A DNA stretch of 47,993 bases from an uncultured Bacteroidales bacterium (GTDB taxonomy: Bacteria > Bacteroidota > Bacteroidia > Bacteroidales > Paludibacteraceae): contig CADCBB010000019.1 in NCBI GenBank assembly GCA_902799555.1, positions 1-47,993 of the forward strand, read 5' to 3'. Every line of letters begins with the position of its first letter. The stretch's first letter is position 1. The position numbers and the translations under genes were made by a program. Under the pieces are notes generated by a model that was given only the letters and a program-made list of their open reading frames with translations, had not been told where the DNA came from and made no database searches. This document shows positions 46,872 to 47,993 of this stretch, piece after piece.

Positions 46872-47993
46872 ATGAAATCGACATATCGACATATCGAGTT
46901 ACCGAGATTCCGAAGGTTCTTATTTATGTTGCCGGTGGTGGTTCTGATGAGTGCGTGCGGTTTTCTGGACGAAGATCCGCATTCGGGTCAGCCGCAGGAG
47001 AAGGTGATCACATCTGCGTCGGCGTTGTACCAGCAGGCGGTTCTGTCACTGTATAGCCATATAGGCGGCAGCACGGACGGTTACGGGCTGCAGGGAACGT
47101 ACCGCGGCGTGTATGATCTGCAGACTTTTGCGTCCAACGAAGCAATCATTCCGGTGCGCGGCGGCGACTGGTGGGACGGCGGTCTGTGGGTGGATCTGCA
47201 CGAGCATACATGGACGGTTGACAACGAGTGCTGCGAGAACTCATGGCGGTATCTGTTCCAACTCGTGGGGCTGTGCAACTATTCGCTGTCGCTTCTGGAC
47301 GAATACGGATATCTCTTGACCCAGGACCAGTCGATGAGTTATAACGCCGAGGTGCGTGCGGTGCGCGCGATGGCGTATATGTACCTGCTGGACCTGTTCG
47401 GGCGCGTACCTATAGTGACCAAAATAACCATGCCCGTGCATGATATCTACCAGTCCGAACGGAGCGAAGTGTTTGATTTCGCATGGGATGAGATGCAGAT
47501 GGCATTGCTCTACCTGCCCGACGAGCGCAGCAACAGCCGCGGCGAATACTACGGTCGTGTGACCAAGCCTGTAGTGCATTTTATGCTGATGAAAATGGCG
47601 CTCAATGCGGAGGTTTGGCGCGATGACGACTGGACAGACGAGGTGCGACCGGACGGCAAGACCATCCAACTGCCTTGCGGCGACGCGGGAGAGAAAAACG
47701 CGTGGGAGGCGGTCAATTTCTATGGTCAGCAGATACTCAGTTCCCAAGCCGGATATGTGCTCTGCGAGAGCCAGTTGAACTGTTTCTCGACGTACAACGA
47801 AGACGCGACGGAGAATATTTTCACTATTCCGATGGATCCGAATGTGTATCGGAATAGGTTCAAGAACCTGTTCCGAAGTCTCCATTACCAGCACGCCGCG
47901 GCGATGGGTTACGGCGGCGAGAACGGTTCTTGTGCAACCCAGGAGACGCTGGATGTGTTCGGTTACGGCACGAACCATCCGGACTGCCGTTTC
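46872..47993 (+). CDS. SusD/RagB-family lipoprotein (cut by window edge)
   Basis: 374 codons are present and the end lies outside the window. It starts two bases after the SusC stop. The first 18 residues, MKSTYRHIELPRFRRFLF, precede a hydrophobic stretch and the lipobox VLMSACGFLDEDP (Cys29). The following helices (SASALYQQAVLSLYSHIGGS; EVRAVRAMAYMYLLDLFGRV) and VPIVTKITMP fit SusD. The N-terminal extension is encoded by a CGACATATCGACATATCGAG repeat (46878-46905). The ligand is unknown. It should cap the adjacent SusC channel. Confidence 0.88.
   Translation, partial: MKSTYRHIELPRFRRFLFMLPVVVLMSACGFLDEDPHSGQPQEKVITSASALYQQAVLSLYSHIGGSTDGYGLQGTYRGVYDLQTFASNEAIIPVRGGDWWDGGLWVDLHEHTWTVDNECCENSWRYLFQLVGLCNYSLSLLDEYGYLLTQDQSMSYNAEVRAVRAMAYMYLLDLFGRVPIVTKITMPVHDIYQSERSEVFDFAWDEMQMALLYLPDERSNSRGEYYGRVTKPVVHFMLMKMALNAEVWRDDDWTDEVRPDGKTIQLPCGDAGEKNAWEAVNFYGQQILSSQAGYVLCESQLNCFSTYNEDATENIFTIPMDPNVYRNRFKNLFRSLHYQHAAAMGYGGENGSCATQETLDVFGYGTNHPDCRF
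46875..46916. repeat. TATCGACA-type repeat at the start of the second susD
   Basis: AAATCGACATATCGACATATCGAGTTACCGAGATTCCG pattern (units of TATCGACA/TACCGAGA), translated as the extra residues before the signal helix. Confidence 0.55.

Overview
The window comes from a member of the Bacteroidetes, most likely an uncultured Bacteroidales. The evidence is two SusC/SusD pairs, secreted proteins with type IX secretion (T9SS) C-terminal tails, a Bacteroidetes-order division and cell-wall (dcw) cluster, and promoters of the TTG-N20-TAnnTTTG type read by the Bacteroidetes primary sigma factor. Nearly all genes lie on the minus strand up to about 41.9 kb. A tRNA-Leu and a second SusC/SusD pair lie on the plus strand near the right end.

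Layout, left to right. (1) 1-4.5 kb: the start of a GH43 glycosidase, an SDR dehydrogenase, and a compact unit gpx - AI-2E-family membrane protein - umuD - umuC. (2) 4.6-16.6 kb is accessory. It holds a DUF1016 nuclease, a polyvalent-kinase-like protein and a decayed cassette. Next come two T9SS cargo proteins, each followed by a peptide gene of 42-47 codons, then three toxin-antitoxin modules joined by near-identical repeats. Last are inverted repeats, an unknown 127-aa protein and a DUF3987 primase/helicase-like protein. (3) 16.8-30.3 kb: the dcw cluster, transcribed mraZ-rsmH-ftsL-ftsI-murE-mraY-(DUF559)-murD-ftsW-murG. It then runs into a TonB-dependent receptor and an unknown 375-aa protein instead of murC-ftsQ-ftsA-ftsZ. 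(4) 30.4-40.6 kb: a SusC-SusD-lipoprotein nutrient-uptake unit followed by secreted M6 and C10 peptidases. (5) 40.6-44 kb: M16 peptidase, tRNA-Leu(UAG), mazG, lpxH-like and a SufT-like gene. (6) 44.1 kb to the end: a plus-strand SusC/SusD pair, the SusD cut by the window edge.

The most unusual features are sequence-level. Short tandem repeats of several families fill most gaps in the dcw cluster and also lie in frame inside rsmH, murG and an M16 peptidase, and at the start of murD and of one susD. A DUF559 endonuclease gene flanked by inverted repeats sits between mraY and murD, and its stop codon overlaps the murD start. At least ten promoters share far more than the -33 and -7 boxes: the spacer is always 20 nt and usually resembles CATATGTCA-A8-GCAG. 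No complete transposase, integrase, rRNA or CRISPR array was seen.
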